Below, one piece after another: positions 37,240 to 46,175 of a stretch of DNA of 64,000 nt (its first letter is position 1; every line of letters begins with the position of its first letter). The notes beneath the pieces were generated by a model. That model saw only the letters and a list, made by a program, of their open reading frames with translations. It did no database searches and was not told where the DNA came from. Source of the stretch: an uncultured Clostridia bacterium (lineage in GTDB: Bacteria > Bacillota > Clostridia > Christensenellales > CAG-138); the NCBI GenBank assembly GCA_934633985.1, contig CAKTYU010000001.1:124001-188000 (forward strand). Direction: 5' to 3'. A program made the translations under genes and the position numbers.

Positions 37240-37265
37240 ATACCGCCGCGGGGCCGCGCTGTCAA
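37237..37265 (-). promoter_or_regulatory. Sigma-A promoter of psuK-psuG
   Basis: On the minus strand TTGACA, 17 bases, TATACT: the -35 is perfect and the -10 nearly so, about 50 bases before the psuK start. Confidence 0.8.
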
Positions 37266-37283
37266 GAGCTGCGCAATAAGCGG

Positions 37284-37312
37284 TTGTATTGTGCCGCAAA
37301 AAAAGGTATAGT
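37284..37312 (+). promoter_or_regulatory. Promoter of the HerA-like ATPase gene
   Basis: TTGTAT, 17 bases, TATAGT, 37 bases before the ATG at 37349. It is back to back with the psuK promoter. Confidence 0.6.
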
Positions 37313-37348
37313 GTTTTTAATAATCCCTTTAATAAGGAGAAGCGAAGT

Positions 37349-38842
37349 ATGTTCAGTGACGGAAGGTTACTTATAGGCAAGGGCGAAAAGGAAGTATATT
37401 TAGAGCCTAAGATGGCCAACAGGCACGGCCTGATAGCGGGCGCTACCGGCACGGGAAAGACCGTAACGCTGAAGGTTATGGCGGAATCCTTTTCGGATAT
37501 GGGCGTTCCGGTATTTCTGGCGGATATAAAGGGCGATTTAGGCGGCTGCGTCAGGAAGGGCGCAGAGAACGAGAACATCGCAAGGCGCTTGGAGTCCATG
37601 GGGATAAGCCGGGACGCATTCACATTTAAGGGCTACCCGGTAAGGTTCTGGGACGTTTTCGGCGAGGGGGGACACCCGGTGCGCACCACCGTAAGCGAGA
37701 TGGGCTCCACGCTGCTTTCGAGGCTGCTGGGCCTTACGGACGTTCAAAGCGGCGTGATGGACATAGTGTTCCGCGTCGCAGACGATAAAGGCTGGCTGCT
37801 CATAGATTATAAGGATCTTAGGGCAATGGCGAGCTATGTGGCGGAGCATTCCAAGGAGCTTTTGAACGATTACGGCAACGTCACCAAACAGTCCGTGGGC
37901 GCTATACAGCGCTCCCTCCTGCGTCTGGAGGATGAAGGCGCTGAAGCCTTCTTCGGCGAGCCGGAGATAGATATAAGCGACTGGATGCAGACCGACGACG
38001 AGGGGAGGGGGTATATAAACATACTGCACTGCGTAAAGCTGTATCATTCCCCGCTGCTTTATTCGACCTTCATGCTGTGGCTTTTGAGCGAGCTTTTCGA
38101 GACGCTGCCGGAGGTCGGGGATATGGAAAAGCCCAAGCTGGTGTTTTTCTTTGACGAGGCCCATCTGCTGTTCAAGGGCGCGCCGGCGGCCCTTGTAGAC
38201 AAGATAGAGCAGGTGGTAAAGCTCATACGCTCAAAGGGCGTAGGCGTGTATTTCATAACCCAGTCCCCCTCGGACGTGCCGGATACGGTGCTTGCACAGC
38301 TCGGCAACAGGGTGCAGCATGCGCTTAGAGTATATACTCCCTCCGAGCAGCGGGCGGTGAGGGCAGCGGCGCAGGCCTTCCGGCCCAACCCCGCGTTCAG
38401 CACCGAAACGGCCATAACCGAGCTCGCAACCGGCCAGGCGCTGGTGAGCTTTCTCGATGCAAATGGAGTGCCCGGCATAGTTGAAAGGGCGATGATACTC
38501 CCTCCGCAGTCTGCCATGGGCCCCATAGACGATGAGCGCAGGAGAGCCGAGATAGAGGCCGACGAGCTATACGGCAAGTATGAGGAGACGGTGGATAACG
38601 AGTCCGCATACGAGATAATCAATGCGGAGCGGGAGGCCATGCTGCAGGAGGAGGTAGCCGCGGCAAAGGAGCAGCAAAAGAAGGCCGCCGGCGGGGCAAA
38701 GGAAAAGAAGCCGGCCACGGGCGGGAGAAAGAAAAAGACCGCCACCGAAAGGATGGCGGATCAGGCGATGAACACCATAGGCCGCGAGATAGGCAAATCC
38801 ATATCCCGCGGGCTGTTGGGCTCGTTGAAAAAGTTCATATAA
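37349..38842 (+). CDS. HerA-like ATPase (DUF853 family, YjgR-like)
   Basis: A 497-residue AAA-like ATPase. Walker A is GATGTGKT (about 31-38), Walker B is [11 protein letters not shown], and [26 protein letters not shown] is the sensor/arginine-finger region. This matches the DUF853 helicase-like family (YjgR of E. coli). A Lys/Ala/Glu-rich tail follows, ending in a conserved-looking short helix. It has no partner nuclease (NurA) nearby. Its function is unknown; DNA translocation or helicase activity is inferred from the HerA relationship. The ATG is 10 bases after AAGGAG. Confidence 0.88.
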   Translation: MFSDGRLLIGKGEKEVYLEPKMANRHGLIAGATGTGKTVTLKVMAESFSDMGVPVFLADIKGDLGGCVRKGAENENIARRLESMGISRDAFTFKGYPVRFWDVFGEGGHPVRTTVSEMGSTLLSRLLGLTDVQSGVMDIVFRVADDKGWLLIDYKDLRAMASYVAEHSKELLNDYGNVTKQSVGAIQRSLLRLEDEGAEAFFGEPEIDISDWMQTDDEGRGYINILHCVKLYHSPLLYSTFMLWLLSELFETLPEVGDMEKPKLVFFFDEAHLLFKGAPAALVDKIEQVVKLIRSKGVGVYFITQSPSDVPDTVLAQLGNRVQHALRVYTPSEQRAVRAAAQAFRPNPAFSTETAITELATGQALVSFLDANGVPGIVERAMILPPQSAMGPIDDERRRAEIEADELYGKYEETVDNESAYEIINAEREAMLQEEVAAAKEQQKKAAGGAKEKKPATGGRKKKTATERMADQAMNTIGREIGKSISRGLLGSLKKFI

Positions 38843-38855
38843 GGGACATAAAACG

Positions 38856-38884
38856 TCATAATACGGGGAAAGACCGCATAGCCT
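38856..38884 (+). promoter_or_regulatory. Candidate sigma-E-type promoter of sigK
   Basis: TCATAAT and CATAGCCT are separated by 14 bases. They resemble the mother-cell sigma-E boxes (ATA-type -35, CATAnnnT -10) and would start transcription about 24 bases before sigK. In Bacillus sigK is transcribed by sigma-E. There is no good housekeeping promoter in this gap. Confidence 0.4.
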
Positions 38885-38914
38885 GATATACCGAATGAAT
38901 TTGGGGGTAAGGCT

Positions 38915-39610
38915 ATGATACGGGCGCTGCTGGAGCTTTTTGGCGGGATATTCGCCTTTGCGGGGCACATTGCCGGAGGAAGCTCATTTCCGGAGCCGCT
39001 GAGCCCGGAGGAGGAGAAGGACTGCATAGCGCGGCTGGAGGCCGGGGACGCGGAGGCGCGTCGGCTGCTGATAGAGCGCAACCTGCGCCTGGTGGCCCAT
39101 ATCGCCAAGAAGTACACCACGCCTAAGAGGGACGCCGACGACGTAATATCCATAGGCGTGGTCGGGCTGATAAAGGCGGTATCCACCTTTAATTCCCAAA
39201 AGGGGAACACCCTCGCCACATACGCCGCAAGGTGCATAGAAAACGAAATACTTATGTCGCTCCGCTCGGAAAAAAAACAGGCAGGGGAGGTGTCATTATC
39301 AGAGCCGATAGGCATGGATAAAGATGGAAACGAAATATCCCTTTCCGAGGTGCTGGGCTCTGACGAGGACGAGATACACAACGCCGTGGAGCTTACCGTA
39401 GCGGGGGAGTACCTCAGAAGGGCAATGGATACGGTGCTGACCCCCCGGGAGCGTAAAGTGATAGAGCTGCGCTACGGCCTGATGGGCGGCAGGATAGTGA
39501 CACAGAGGGAGATAGCCAAGCTGCTGGGGATATCGCGCAGCTATATTTCAAGGATAGAGAAAAAAGCGCTGCAAAAGCTGAATAAGGAGCTGGGCGGCGA
39601 TAGAGCTTAG
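38915..39610 (+). CDS. sigK: RNA polymerase sporulation sigma factor SigK (pro-form)
   Basis: Late mother-cell sigma factor. The 231-residue protein begins with a hydrophobic pro-sequence (ALLELFGGIFAFAGHIAG) that is normally cut off. Region 2 follows (RLVAHIAKKY, DDVISIGVVGLIKAVSTFN, TYAARCIENEI), and region 4 carries the helix-turn-helix (VTQREIAKLLGISRSYISRIEKKAL). The gene is uninterrupted, unlike Bacillus subtilis and Clostridioides difficile where a skin element splits it. It is the best single sign that the organism forms endospores. Confidence 0.93.
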   Translation: MIRALLELFGGIFAFAGHIAGGSSFPEPLSPEEEKDCIARLEAGDAEARRLLIERNLRLVAHIAKKYTTPKRDADDVISIGVVGLIKAVSTFNSQKGNTLATYAARCIENEILMSLRSEKKQAGEVSLSEPIGMDKDGNEISLSEVLGSDEDEIHNAVELTVAGEYLRRAMDTVLTPRERKVIELRYGLMGGRIVTQREIAKLLGISRSYISRIEKKALQKLNKELGGDRA

Positions 39611-39621
39611 GAGAGATAAAA

Positions 39622-40506
39622 ATGACAGATATGCAAAGGCAAAGGGTAAGGTTCGGCCCGGCGGGCAACAGCGACAGCTTTTATCAGGAGGGACATTCCG
39701 CCACGGTGGAGATGCCGAGATGGATATGCGAGCGGGGGCTCGATTGCTTCGAGTATTCCTTCGGGCGAGGGGTCCGCATGGGCGTCGAGACCGCCGCGGC
39801 GATACGGGAGGAGGCGGAAAAATACGGCATACAGCTAAGCGTACACATGCCGTATTTCATAAACCTTGCCGTGGAGGACGAGGAAAAAAAGAAAAAGAAC
39901 CTCGGCTATTTTGTGGATTCCCTTAAGGTGGCGGAGGCCCTGGGCGCAAAGCGGGCCGTGTTCCACCCCGGCTCCGCATCCGGCGGCAACAGGGAGGAGA
40001 TACTTGAGCGGGCCTGCGGCTTCTTTAAGGAGATAATAGCCGCGCTGGACGAGATGGATCTCATGCACGTTACCCTCTGCCCGGAGACCATGGGCAAGAT
40101 AAACCAGCTCGGCGACCTAAACGAGGTGATAGCGCTTTGCAACGTGGATGAGCGTATATGGCCCACCATAGATTTCGGACATCTCCACTGCCGCGGCCTC
40201 GGGGCGATAAGGTCAAAGCAGGACTATGCCGACATATTGGACAGGCTGGAAAACGGCGTGGGCGCGGAGCGGGCCAAGACCATGCACGTACACTTTTCGC
40301 GAATAGAGTACACAAGGGGCGGGGAAAGAATGCACCACACCTTTGCGGATACACAGTACGGCCCGGAATTTATGCCGCTGGCGGAGCTGGTGGCGGAGAG
40401 GGATTACAGCCCGGTTTTCATCTGCGAGAGCAAGGGGACCATGGCGGAGGACGCAAAAGCCATGAAAGATATGTATTTTTCCGCGGTAAAAGCCTTGTTG
40501 AAGTAG
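39622..40506 (+). CDS. Endonuclease IV-like TIM-barrel protein
   Basis: A 294-residue protein of the AP endonuclease 2 / xylose-isomerase-like TIM-barrel group. Visible metal-ligand segments are LSVHMPYFINLA, RAVFHPGSASGG, LCPETMGK, TIDFGHLHCRG, MHVHFSRIEY and FICESKGTM, in the order seen in endonuclease IV. It probably cuts abasic sites. It is longer and more divergent than typical Nfo, so another hydrolase activity is possible. It follows sigK by 11 bases, so it may be transcribed with it late in sporulation, when DNA repair proteins are stored. Confidence 0.8.
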   Translation: MTDMQRQRVRFGPAGNSDSFYQEGHSATVEMPRWICERGLDCFEYSFGRGVRMGVETAAAIREEAEKYGIQLSVHMPYFINLAVEDEEKKKKNLGYFVDSLKVAEALGAKRAVFHPGSASGGNREEILERACGFFKEIIAALDEMDLMHVTLCPETMGKINQLGDLNEVIALCNVDERIWPTIDFGHLHCRGLGAIRSKQDYADILDRLENGVGAERAKTMHVHFSRIEYTRGGERMHHTFADTQYGPEFMPLAELVAERDYSPVFICESKGTMAEDAKAMKDMYFSAVKALLK

Positions 40507-40524
40507 TGCGACCTGTGGTATAAT
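40495..40524 (+). promoter_or_regulatory. Sigma-A promoter of efp
   Basis: A perfect TATAAT with an extended -10 (TGG before it) and TTGTTG 18 bases upstream. It overlaps the end of the preceding gene. Confidence 0.65.
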
Positions 40525-40600
40525 GCAAAATGGTTATAATCTGCACATAATGCAGTGTGGGTAATATACACGATACTTTTTACTTTGGAGGTAATTCCTT

Positions 40601-41158
40601 ATGATCATGGCTGGCGATTTCAGGAAGGGCGTAACCGTCGAGATAGACGGGCAGGTCTGGTCCGTCGTCGATTTTCAGCACGTTAAGCCCGGCAAGGGAG
40701 CCGCATTCGTCCGTACCCGCCTTAAGAACGTTATGACCGGCGCGGTGCTCGAGCGCACCTTCAGCCCCACCGACAAGTATCCCACCGCCCATATCGAAAC
40801 AAAGGAGATGCAGTATCTCTACAACGATGGCGACCTGTATTACTTTATGGATACAGAGACCTACGAGCAGCTTCCCCTGAATCACGAGCAGGTAGAGGAC
40901 GCTATCAACTACATCATCGAAAACGATACCGTTACGGTTCGCTTCTTCAAGGGGAATCCCTTCTCCGTACAGCCTGCCAACTTCGTGACCCTCACCATTA
41001 CCGAGTGTGAGCCCGGCGTCCGCGGCGATACCGCCACCGGCGCAAACAAGCCAGCCACCGTTGAGACCGGCCTGAAGATAGTCGTTCCCCTCTTTGTAAA
41101 CGAGGGCGACAAGGTTCGCATCGACACCCGTACCGGCGAATATATGGAGCGCGTATAA
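40601..41158 (+). CDS. efp: Translation elongation factor P
   Basis: Relieves ribosome stalling at polyproline. At 185 residues it is full length, with three beta-barrel domains. The loop [18 protein letters not shown] carries the conserved Lys (KPGKG) that is modified in other species. [24 protein letters not shown] is the C-terminal signature. The gene has its own promoter and a GGAGGT site. The ylxR-like or pepQ neighbours common in other Bacillota are absent. Confidence 0.97.
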   Translation: MIMAGDFRKGVTVEIDGQVWSVVDFQHVKPGKGAAFVRTRLKNVMTGAVLERTFSPTDKYPTAHIETKEMQYLYNDGDLYYFMDTETYEQLPLNHEQVEDAINYIIENDTVTVRFFKGNPFSVQPANFVTLTITECEPGVRGDTATGANKPATVETGLKIVVPLFVNEGDKVRIDTRTGEYMERV

Positions 41159-41190
41159 CGCATTCTAACAGAAAAACAAGGAGGTCAACT

Positions 41191-41583
41191 ATGGGTTATA
41201 TGAAAGAAAAGGTCGCATACCTCAAGGGCCTTGCCGAGGGCATGAACATTGGCGAGGAAGGCCAGGGCAAGCTCCTTAATGCCATGATATCCACCATGGA
41301 TGAAATGGCCGACGCTATCGATGAGAACGAAGCCGCAATGGCCGAGATAGACGAATGTCTGGACGACATTTACGACGAGCTGGACAACATCGACGACTAC
41401 CTCTCCGATGACGAATATGAGGACGAGGACGACGAGGAAGGCGATTTTGTCGAGCTTCAGTGCCCCGAGTGCGGCGAGACCATCTATTTTGACGAGGATA
41501 TGCTGGAAAGCGGCGAGGAGCTCCTCTGCCCCAACTGCAACGCATTGCTGGTCCCCACCCTCGAGGAGGACGACGAGGAATAA
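41191..41583 (+). CDS. CD1247-like acidic zinc-ribbon protein
   Basis: A 130-residue protein. The N-terminal helix region (MKEKVAYLKGLAEGMNI) matches the clostridial CD1247 N-terminal domain. A very acidic coiled-coil middle follows (about 50-90, Asp/Glu-rich), then a C-terminal zinc ribbon (CPECGE ... CPNCNA). It resembles factors that contact RNA polymerase or DNA, but function is unknown. It follows efp after 32 bases behind a strong AAGGAGGT site and probably shares its promoter. Confidence 0.8.
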   Translation: MGYMKEKVAYLKGLAEGMNIGEEGQGKLLNAMISTMDEMADAIDENEAAMAEIDECLDDIYDELDNIDDYLSDDEYEDEDDEEGDFVELQCPECGETIYFDEDMLESGEELLCPNCNALLVPTLEEDDEE

Positions 41584-41622
41584 TAAGCGCCTCGTATCTC
41601 AATAGCACACCGTACAACGCTG

Positions 41623-41648
41623 AGGCTCGCGCTTTGCGCGGGCCTTTT
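41623..41648 (+). terminator. Terminator after the efp unit
   Basis: Ten-bp stem AGGCTCGCGC with GCGCGGGCCT, loop TTT, followed by TTTTG. Confidence 0.75.
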
Positions 41649-41704
41649 GTGAAGGCCGACGGCTACCGTTATTTTCAAGAACATAAAAACAGAGGAAAAA
41701 TGTC

Positions 41705-42304
41705 ATGCTTGCATATATAGAGTCAGCAGCTTTGGGCTACATAATAGGCAATATCCAGTTTGCAGTAATATTCAGCTATCTGCTGCACCGCGATGACGTG
41801 CGCCACCACGGCAGCGGCAATGCCGGCAGCACCAATATGCTGCGGGTATACGGCAAACTGGACGGCATCATCACCTTTGCGGGGGACCTTTTAAAGGGCG
41901 TCGCGGGGGTGCTGATAGGCAGGGCGCTCGGCGGCGAGAGCTGCGCCTACGTGGGCGCTGTCGGCGTGCTGCTGGGCCACTGCTATCCGGCGTTCTTCGG
42001 CTTTCACGGCGGAAAGGGCGTGGCTTCGTCCTTGGGCGCGGTGTTCGCCCTCAACCCGCTTTACGGAGCGGCGATCTCCGTAGTGGCCGCCATAGTGGCG
42101 ATACTCACAAAGACCATATCCGCCGCCTCCCTTGCGGGCACCACTGCATACCTCGTTATAGCTCTCATCTGGGGGACAAAGGCCAACAAGCTCTTTGCGG
42201 CGGTGGTGTTTGCCGTGATATGTATACGCCACAGGGAAAACATAGCACGCATGATCGCGGGCAGCGAGGGACGGGTGCTGGAAAAATTCAAAAAGGAAAA
42301 ATAG
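41705..42304 (+). CDS. plsY: Glycerol-3-phosphate acyltransferase PlsY
   Basis: Membrane enzyme that acylates glycerol 3-phosphate from acyl-phosphate, the first step of phospholipid synthesis. All three PlsY motifs are visible: GSGNAGSTNM, FGFHGGKGVASS and RHRENIARM. The 199-residue protein has about five membrane segments. The start ATG follows GAGGAAAAATGTC. It works upstream of CdsA. Confidence 0.96.
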   Translation: MLAYIESAALGYIIGNIQFAVIFSYLLHRDDVRHHGSGNAGSTNMLRVYGKLDGIITFAGDLLKGVAGVLIGRALGGESCAYVGAVGVLLGHCYPAFFGFHGGKGVASSLGAVFALNPLYGAAISVVAAIVAILTKTISAASLAGTTAYLVIALIWGTKANKLFAAVVFAVICIRHRENIARMIAGSEGRVLEKFKKEK

Positions 42305-42327
42305 CCCGCGGGCTTCAGCTTTAAAGA

Positions 42328-42957
42328 ATGAAATACGGATACGTTGTGTTTGACATGGACGGCACCCTCATAGACACCTGCGAGGCGATACAGAGGTCGC
42401 TGCGGGATACCGTAGCCGCGCTCACGGGCAGGGAGCCCACGGCGGCCGATATGCGCGCCACCTTCGGCACGCCGAGCGATGCGGGGCTCAGAATGCTGGG
42501 AATAAGGGACGAGGACATACAGCGGGGCATACTGCTCTGGGGCGAGAACATCAAAAGGTATGAGGATACGTCAAGGGTGTTCCCCGGCGTGCGGGAGCTT
42601 ATGGACGGGCTTAAGGCGGGCGGCTGCCGGATAGGCATAGCCACCTCCAAGAACGCGGCAGAGCTGGAGCACAGCCGCGAGAAGTTCGAGGATATAGTAT
42701 CCCGTGCGGACTGCGTAATATGCGCGGACGACACGGAGGAGCACAAGCCAAAGCCGGGGCCTCTGCTTAAATATATGGAACGCACGGGAGCGAGACCGTC
42801 AGAGGTGCTTTACGTGGGCGATACGGTGTACGATATGCGGTGCGCCCGCGGTGCAGGCGCGGATTTCGCCCTTGCGCGCTGGGGCAACCCGGGCGGCAGC
42901 GTGGACGCGGATTACGACGAGCCGACGCCTCTGGCGCTGCTGGAAAGGCTCAGATAA
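42328..42957 (+). CDS. HAD-family phosphatase (phosphoglycolate phosphatase-like)
   Basis: A 209-residue hydrolase. Motif I is FDMDGTLIDT with nucleophile Asp9 and acid Asp11, motif II is IATSKN, motif III is the Lys of KPKPGP, and motif IV is YVGDTVYDM. A helical cap domain lies between residues 15 and 80. This is the PpaX/Gph layout. The substrate cannot be read from sequence; phosphoglycolate or pyrophosphate are the usual candidates. Confidence 0.88.
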   Translation: MKYGYVVFDMDGTLIDTCEAIQRSLRDTVAALTGREPTAADMRATFGTPSDAGLRMLGIRDEDIQRGILLWGENIKRYEDTSRVFPGVRELMDGLKAGGCRIGIATSKNAAELEHSREKFEDIVSRADCVICADDTEEHKPKPGPLLKYMERTGARPSEVLYVGDTVYDMRCARGAGADFALARWGNPGGSVDADYDEPTPLALLERLR

Positions 42958-42966
42958 AAATCAAAG

Positions 42967-43001
42967 GCAGGAATGGGGAAAGCCCGCATCCCTGCTTTTT
43001 T
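42967..43001 (+). terminator. Terminator after the HAD gene
   Basis: A long imperfect stem (12 positions, two mismatches) beginning GCAGGAATG, ending in TTTTTT, directly before the convergent lipoprotein gene. Confidence 0.7.
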
Positions 43002-43004
43002 GTT

Positions 43005-44003
43005 TTAGCCTATCTCGGATATTGCGGCCTCGCCAAAGCTGTTATCGACAAGCTCGGAAAGCGCTATCCTCGCGGTAAGCTCCCCCGCGCCCTCCAATAT
43101 ATCCTGAAGCCGGGCGAAGGCGTCCTCCGTCATGGTGGGCACCCTGGTCCAGGAGTCGGTGGCCCGGTAGCTCTTTGCCACGGCGGAAAGGGTGGCTATG
43201 TCGGTATCAGGGAAGTAGGGCTGCATGGCGCGCGCTACCTCCTCGTCGCCTGCCTCCCATACCCACCTCTGGGCCCGGTATATGGCCCTTACGAAGGCCG
43301 CAGCGAAGCCGGGCTCCTTTTCTATAGTGTCCCTTCGCATCATAAAGGTGGTATAGGGCACCTCGCCGCTTTCCAGCCCCATGTTGGTGACGATGTGCCC
43401 CTTGCCCTGCGCCGCGAAGGCGGAGGCCGTGGGCTCGAACAGCGTCACATAGTCGCCTGTGCCGCTTTCAAACGCGCCGCCCATAAGGTTGAACTGTATG
43501 TTGCTTATTACCTCCACGTCTTTGCCGGGCTCAAGGCCGTGCTGCCTTAAGACATAGAGCAGGGTCATATAAGGCATTCCACCGGGGCGCCCTGCGATAA
43601 TAGACTTGCCCTTCAGCTTGGAAAAATCAAAGCTGCCGTCCTCCTCCCTGCCCAGCAGGAAGGAGCCGTCCCGCTTGGTGAGCTGGGCGATTATCATAGG
43701 GTGATCCGCCTTGCCCTGATTGGTTACATATATGCCCGTTTCGGGGCCCATCAGCGCCGCGTCCGCCTCGCCGGAGAGCAGCGCCGTCATGCTGGCGTCG
43801 CTGCCGCCGCCTGTGACGATATCCACCTCGAGGCCCTCCTCCGCAAAGAAGCCCTTGGAGCAGGCCACGTAAAGTGGGGCGTAGAATACGGAACGGGTGA
43901 CCTCGTTCAGCGTTACCTTCCTAAGGCCGCTTCCGCCCTTGCCGCAGGCCGTAAGCGTAAGCAGCATAACGAGGCACAGCAGCAAAGCTGTCAGTCTTTT
44001 CAT
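43005..44003 (-). CDS. ABC-type solute-binding lipoprotein (SsuA/NMT1-like), orphan
   Basis: A 332-residue lipoprotein. Its signal peptide ends in the lipobox LTAC, the lipidated Cys being about residue 20. The mature part matches the SsuA/ThiY/NMT1 fold (FYAPLYVACSKGFFAEEGLEVDIVTGGG, then ALLSGEADAALMGPE). Family members bind sulfonates, nitrate, thiamine precursors or similar small molecules. No ATPase or permease gene is nearby. The ATG at 44003 is preferred to 44012, which lies too close to GGAGGG. Confidence 0.88.
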   Translation of the reverse strand: MKRLTALLLCLVMLLTLTACGKGGSGLRKVTLNEVTRSVFYAPLYVACSKGFFAEEGLEVDIVTGGGSDASMTALLSGEADAALMGPETGIYVTNQGKADHPMIIAQLTKRDGSFLLGREEDGSFDFSKLKGKSIIAGRPGGMPYMTLLYVLRQHGLEPGKDVEVISNIQFNLMGGAFESGTGDYVTLFEPTASAFAAQGKGHIVTNMGLESGEVPYTTFMMRRDTIEKEPGFAAAFVRAIYRAQRWVWEAGDEEVARAMQPYFPDTDIATLSAVAKSYRATDSWTRVPTMTEDAFARLQDILEGAGELTARIALSELVDNSFGEAAISEIG

Positions 44004-44042
44004 AATAAGCATATCCCTCCATACATATAAGTTTGCTGCTAT

Positions 44043-44071
44043 ACTATGCCGAGGGCGCGGGCTTGGTGCAA
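44043..44071 (-). promoter_or_regulatory. Candidate promoter of the solute-binding lipoprotein
   Basis: Minus strand TTGCAC, 17 bases, CATAGT. Its -35 touches the T run of the terminator of the upstream gene. Confidence 0.45.
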
Positions 44072-44095
44072 AAAAAAAGCCGCCTCATGGGCGGC
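44070..44095 (-). terminator. Intrinsic terminator of the phosphatidyltransferase gene
   Basis: On the minus strand GCCGCC and GGCGGC pair around a 5-base loop and are followed by nine T. Confidence 0.85.
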
Positions 44096-44118
44096 GGTGG
44101 TGTTTTTGCGAAAGTGAG

Positions 44119-44658
44119 CTATGCCTTGCGGCGCATGAACTGTGTGCGCGCATAGTGGCCGAGGGCTATGAAGGAGCATACTATGGACATGCAGAACAAC
44201 GCGGTGCTGAGGCCGCATATACGGCGAAGCAGCAGCGGAAGCGGGAATTTCTCCAAAAGCGCCATGGTTATGCTGGTGCAAAAAAGCACGGTGGAGGCCT
44301 TGCCGAAGCGGTCGGAATAGGCCACTACCTTGGAGCGCAGCATTATCAGCCCGCCTATTATCATAAGGCTCTCCTTTATTATCACGGCGGCCAGCATGGG
44401 CCATATTATCCAGCCCTCCTTATAGAAGCATACGGATACCACGAGAAGCGTCACCTTGTCCGCAAGGGGGTCCAGCACCTTGCCGAGATCGGATACGCAG
44501 CCGTATTTTCTGGCGATAGCCCCGTCCAGCACATCGCTTGCCATGGATATGATGAAGGTCACCACGCAGGCCATGTACTGATGGCCGAGGAAGAAATGGG
44601 CGAATACCCCGGCGCAGGCTATGCGCACGAGCGTGAGTATGTTTGGCAGAGTTCTCAT
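44119..44658 (-). CDS. CDP-alcohol phosphatidyltransferase (PgsA-like)
   Basis: A 179-residue membrane enzyme with the full signature DxxDGxxAR(8x)GxxxDxxxD, read as SDVLDGAIARKYG followed by DLGKVLDPLADK. It probably joins CDP-diacylglycerol to glycerol 3-phosphate (PgsA), starting phosphatidylglycerol synthesis, but other alcohols such as inositol cannot be excluded. The ATG at 44658 follows GGAGG by 11 bases; an upstream in-frame GTG overlaps that site. Confidence 0.88.
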   Translation of the reverse strand: MRTLPNILTLVRIACAGVFAHFFLGHQYMACVVTFIISMASDVLDGAIARKYGCVSDLGKVLDPLADKVTLLVVSVCFYKEGWIIWPMLAAVIIKESLMIIGGLIMLRSKVVAYSDRFGKASTVLFCTSITMALLEKFPLPLLLRRICGLSTALFCMSIVCSFIALGHYARTQFMRRKA

Positions 44659-44852
44659 TGGCGATACCACCTCCGAATAAAACGCTTTTCATTAACTATA
44701 AGGATAACTCATTTGAATGCTAAAAATAAAGCCTTTGCCATAATTTTATACAAAAAAGCCTGCTTTGACCATCGTAATTTTTTAATGGGCGGTGATCCGC
44801 AGCTCCGCGAATGGCAAAATTGCGGCAATTTTTAAAACAGGCCGTTATTCCG

Positions 44853-44881
44853 TTGACATGGCAGTGGCTAAAGTATAAAAT
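44853..44881 (+). promoter_or_regulatory. Sigma-A promoter of the foldase gene
   Basis: A perfect TTGACA, 17 bases, TAAAAT, about 62 bases before the start. Twenty bases upstream is an AT-rich inverted repeat, AAAATTG-CGG-CAATTTT (44816-44832), of unknown role. Confidence 0.7.
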
Positions 44882-44942
44882 AAATAAGGTTTGTATTCTG
44901 CCCGGATTGTCGGGCTATCAACAAGAGATAAGGAGATTTTCA

Positions 44943-46118
44943 ATGCTTAAGAACAACCGTATCCTCCGAATGCTTGCGGCGGCGATGACCGTTATTATGG
45001 TTGCCTGTGCCTTTGCAGGCTGCAGCGCAGTTGTGCAGGATCCCGTAGTTGCAAAGGTGGGCGACGTTGAGATACTGTATTCCACATTTTACAATGCATT
45101 CAGCACCTATGCCCAGTATGGCATCATAGATACCAGCAACTCCGAGACCGCAAAGGACGGCCGCCAGATGATTATGGATATGCTGGTCAATTCCGTAGTA
45201 CCCGTGGCTGAGGCGCACAAGCTGGGCCTGGAGCTCAGCGAGGAAGAGACCAACAAGGCCAAGGAGGACGCCCTTGCAGCCGCCAACAGCTACCTCAGCC
45301 AGTATGAGGACAGCGAGATAGAGGACGAGGCAGAGCGCCGCGAGGCCGCCATAAAGGCCTTTGACGCGGCATACAAGGCCAGCGGCTACTCCTTCGCGGC
45401 GATACTTGCCGATATGGAGCAGAGGTATATTGACGAGGCGCTGGGCCAGAAGATACTGAACGACCATTACTCCGCAATAGCAGACCCCACCGACGAGGAG
45501 ATACAGGCCCGCTACGACGAGGAGCTTGCAGCGGACAAGGAGGCCTACGAAAAGGATCCCGCCCAGTACAATAACGATGAGAGCTACTATTCCTACTATG
45601 GCAGCCTCAGGCCGCTGGTAGCCCCCGCCGGACTGTACTATGTAAAGCACATACTCATAAAGAACGCCGACAACGCCGATGAGGACAAGAAGGACAGGGA
45701 CTATAAGGCCCTTGCGCAGGAGGTTCTGGACAAGGTAAACGCCGGCGAGGACTTTGACGCGCTCATAAAGGAGTACAACGAGGATCCCGGCATGGACAGC
45801 AAGCCCGATGGCTATATCGTGGGCGAGAGCTTTGAAAACGTATATGACGAGGCCTTCCAGAAGGCGGCGGCCGCCCTTAAGAAGGAAGGAGACGTTTCCG
45901 GACTGGTAGAGGGCACCTACGGCATACATATAATCAAGCGCTACAAGGATGTAAGCACTGACGTGGTTCCCCTTGAGGAGGTCAAGGAGGACGTGAAGAA
46001 GCTCATACTGACCGACAAGAAGGACGAGATGTACGATGAGCTCATGGAGCAGTGGAAGTCCGAGCTGAATGTCGTCACCTACGACAAGAGAGTGCAGTAC
46101 GTAGGCGTGAACCAGTAA
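44943..46118 (+). CDS. PrsA-like foldase lipoprotein (parvulin peptidyl-prolyl isomerase)
   Basis: A 391-residue lipoprotein that should help fold exported proteins outside the membrane. The signal peptide ends in the lipobox AFAGC (Cys about 30). A SurA-type N-terminal chaperone region (VAKVGDVEILYSTFYNAF, then long acidic helices) follows. The parvulin domain spans about 230-345 (VKHILIKNADNADEDK, EDFDALIKEYNEDPG, and YGIHIIKRYKD at its end). It is monocistronic between a strong promoter and terminator. Confidence 0.9.
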   Translation: MLKNNRILRMLAAAMTVIMVACAFAGCSAVVQDPVVAKVGDVEILYSTFYNAFSTYAQYGIIDTSNSETAKDGRQMIMDMLVNSVVPVAEAHKLGLELSEEETNKAKEDALAAANSYLSQYEDSEIEDEAERREAAIKAFDAAYKASGYSFAAILADMEQRYIDEALGQKILNDHYSAIADPTDEEIQARYDEELAADKEAYEKDPAQYNNDESYYSYYGSLRPLVAPAGLYYVKHILIKNADNADEDKKDRDYKALAQEVLDKVNAGEDFDALIKEYNEDPGMDSKPDGYIVGESFENVYDEAFQKAAAALKKEGDVSGLVEGTYGIHIIKRYKDVSTDVVPLEEVKEDVKKLILTDKKDEMYDELMEQWKSELNVVTYDKRVQYVGVNQ

Positions 46119-46143
46119 TAAAAGGCAGCATAAAAAGTAAAAC

Positions 46144-46170
46144 AAAAGAGCGGCGGAATGCCGCTCTTTT
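46144..46170. terminator. Bidirectional terminator between foldase and kinase genes
   Basis: An 11-bp stem (AAAAGAGCGGC, loop GGAAT) with A and T runs on both sides, so it works for both converging genes. Confidence 0.85.
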
Positions 46171-46175
46171 GACGT

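Noticed and set aside
44659..44852. Small gene or riboswitch in the longest intergenic gap
   Set aside because: No frame with a ribosome site and no recognisable riboswitch core; only AT-rich sequence and a short inverted repeat.
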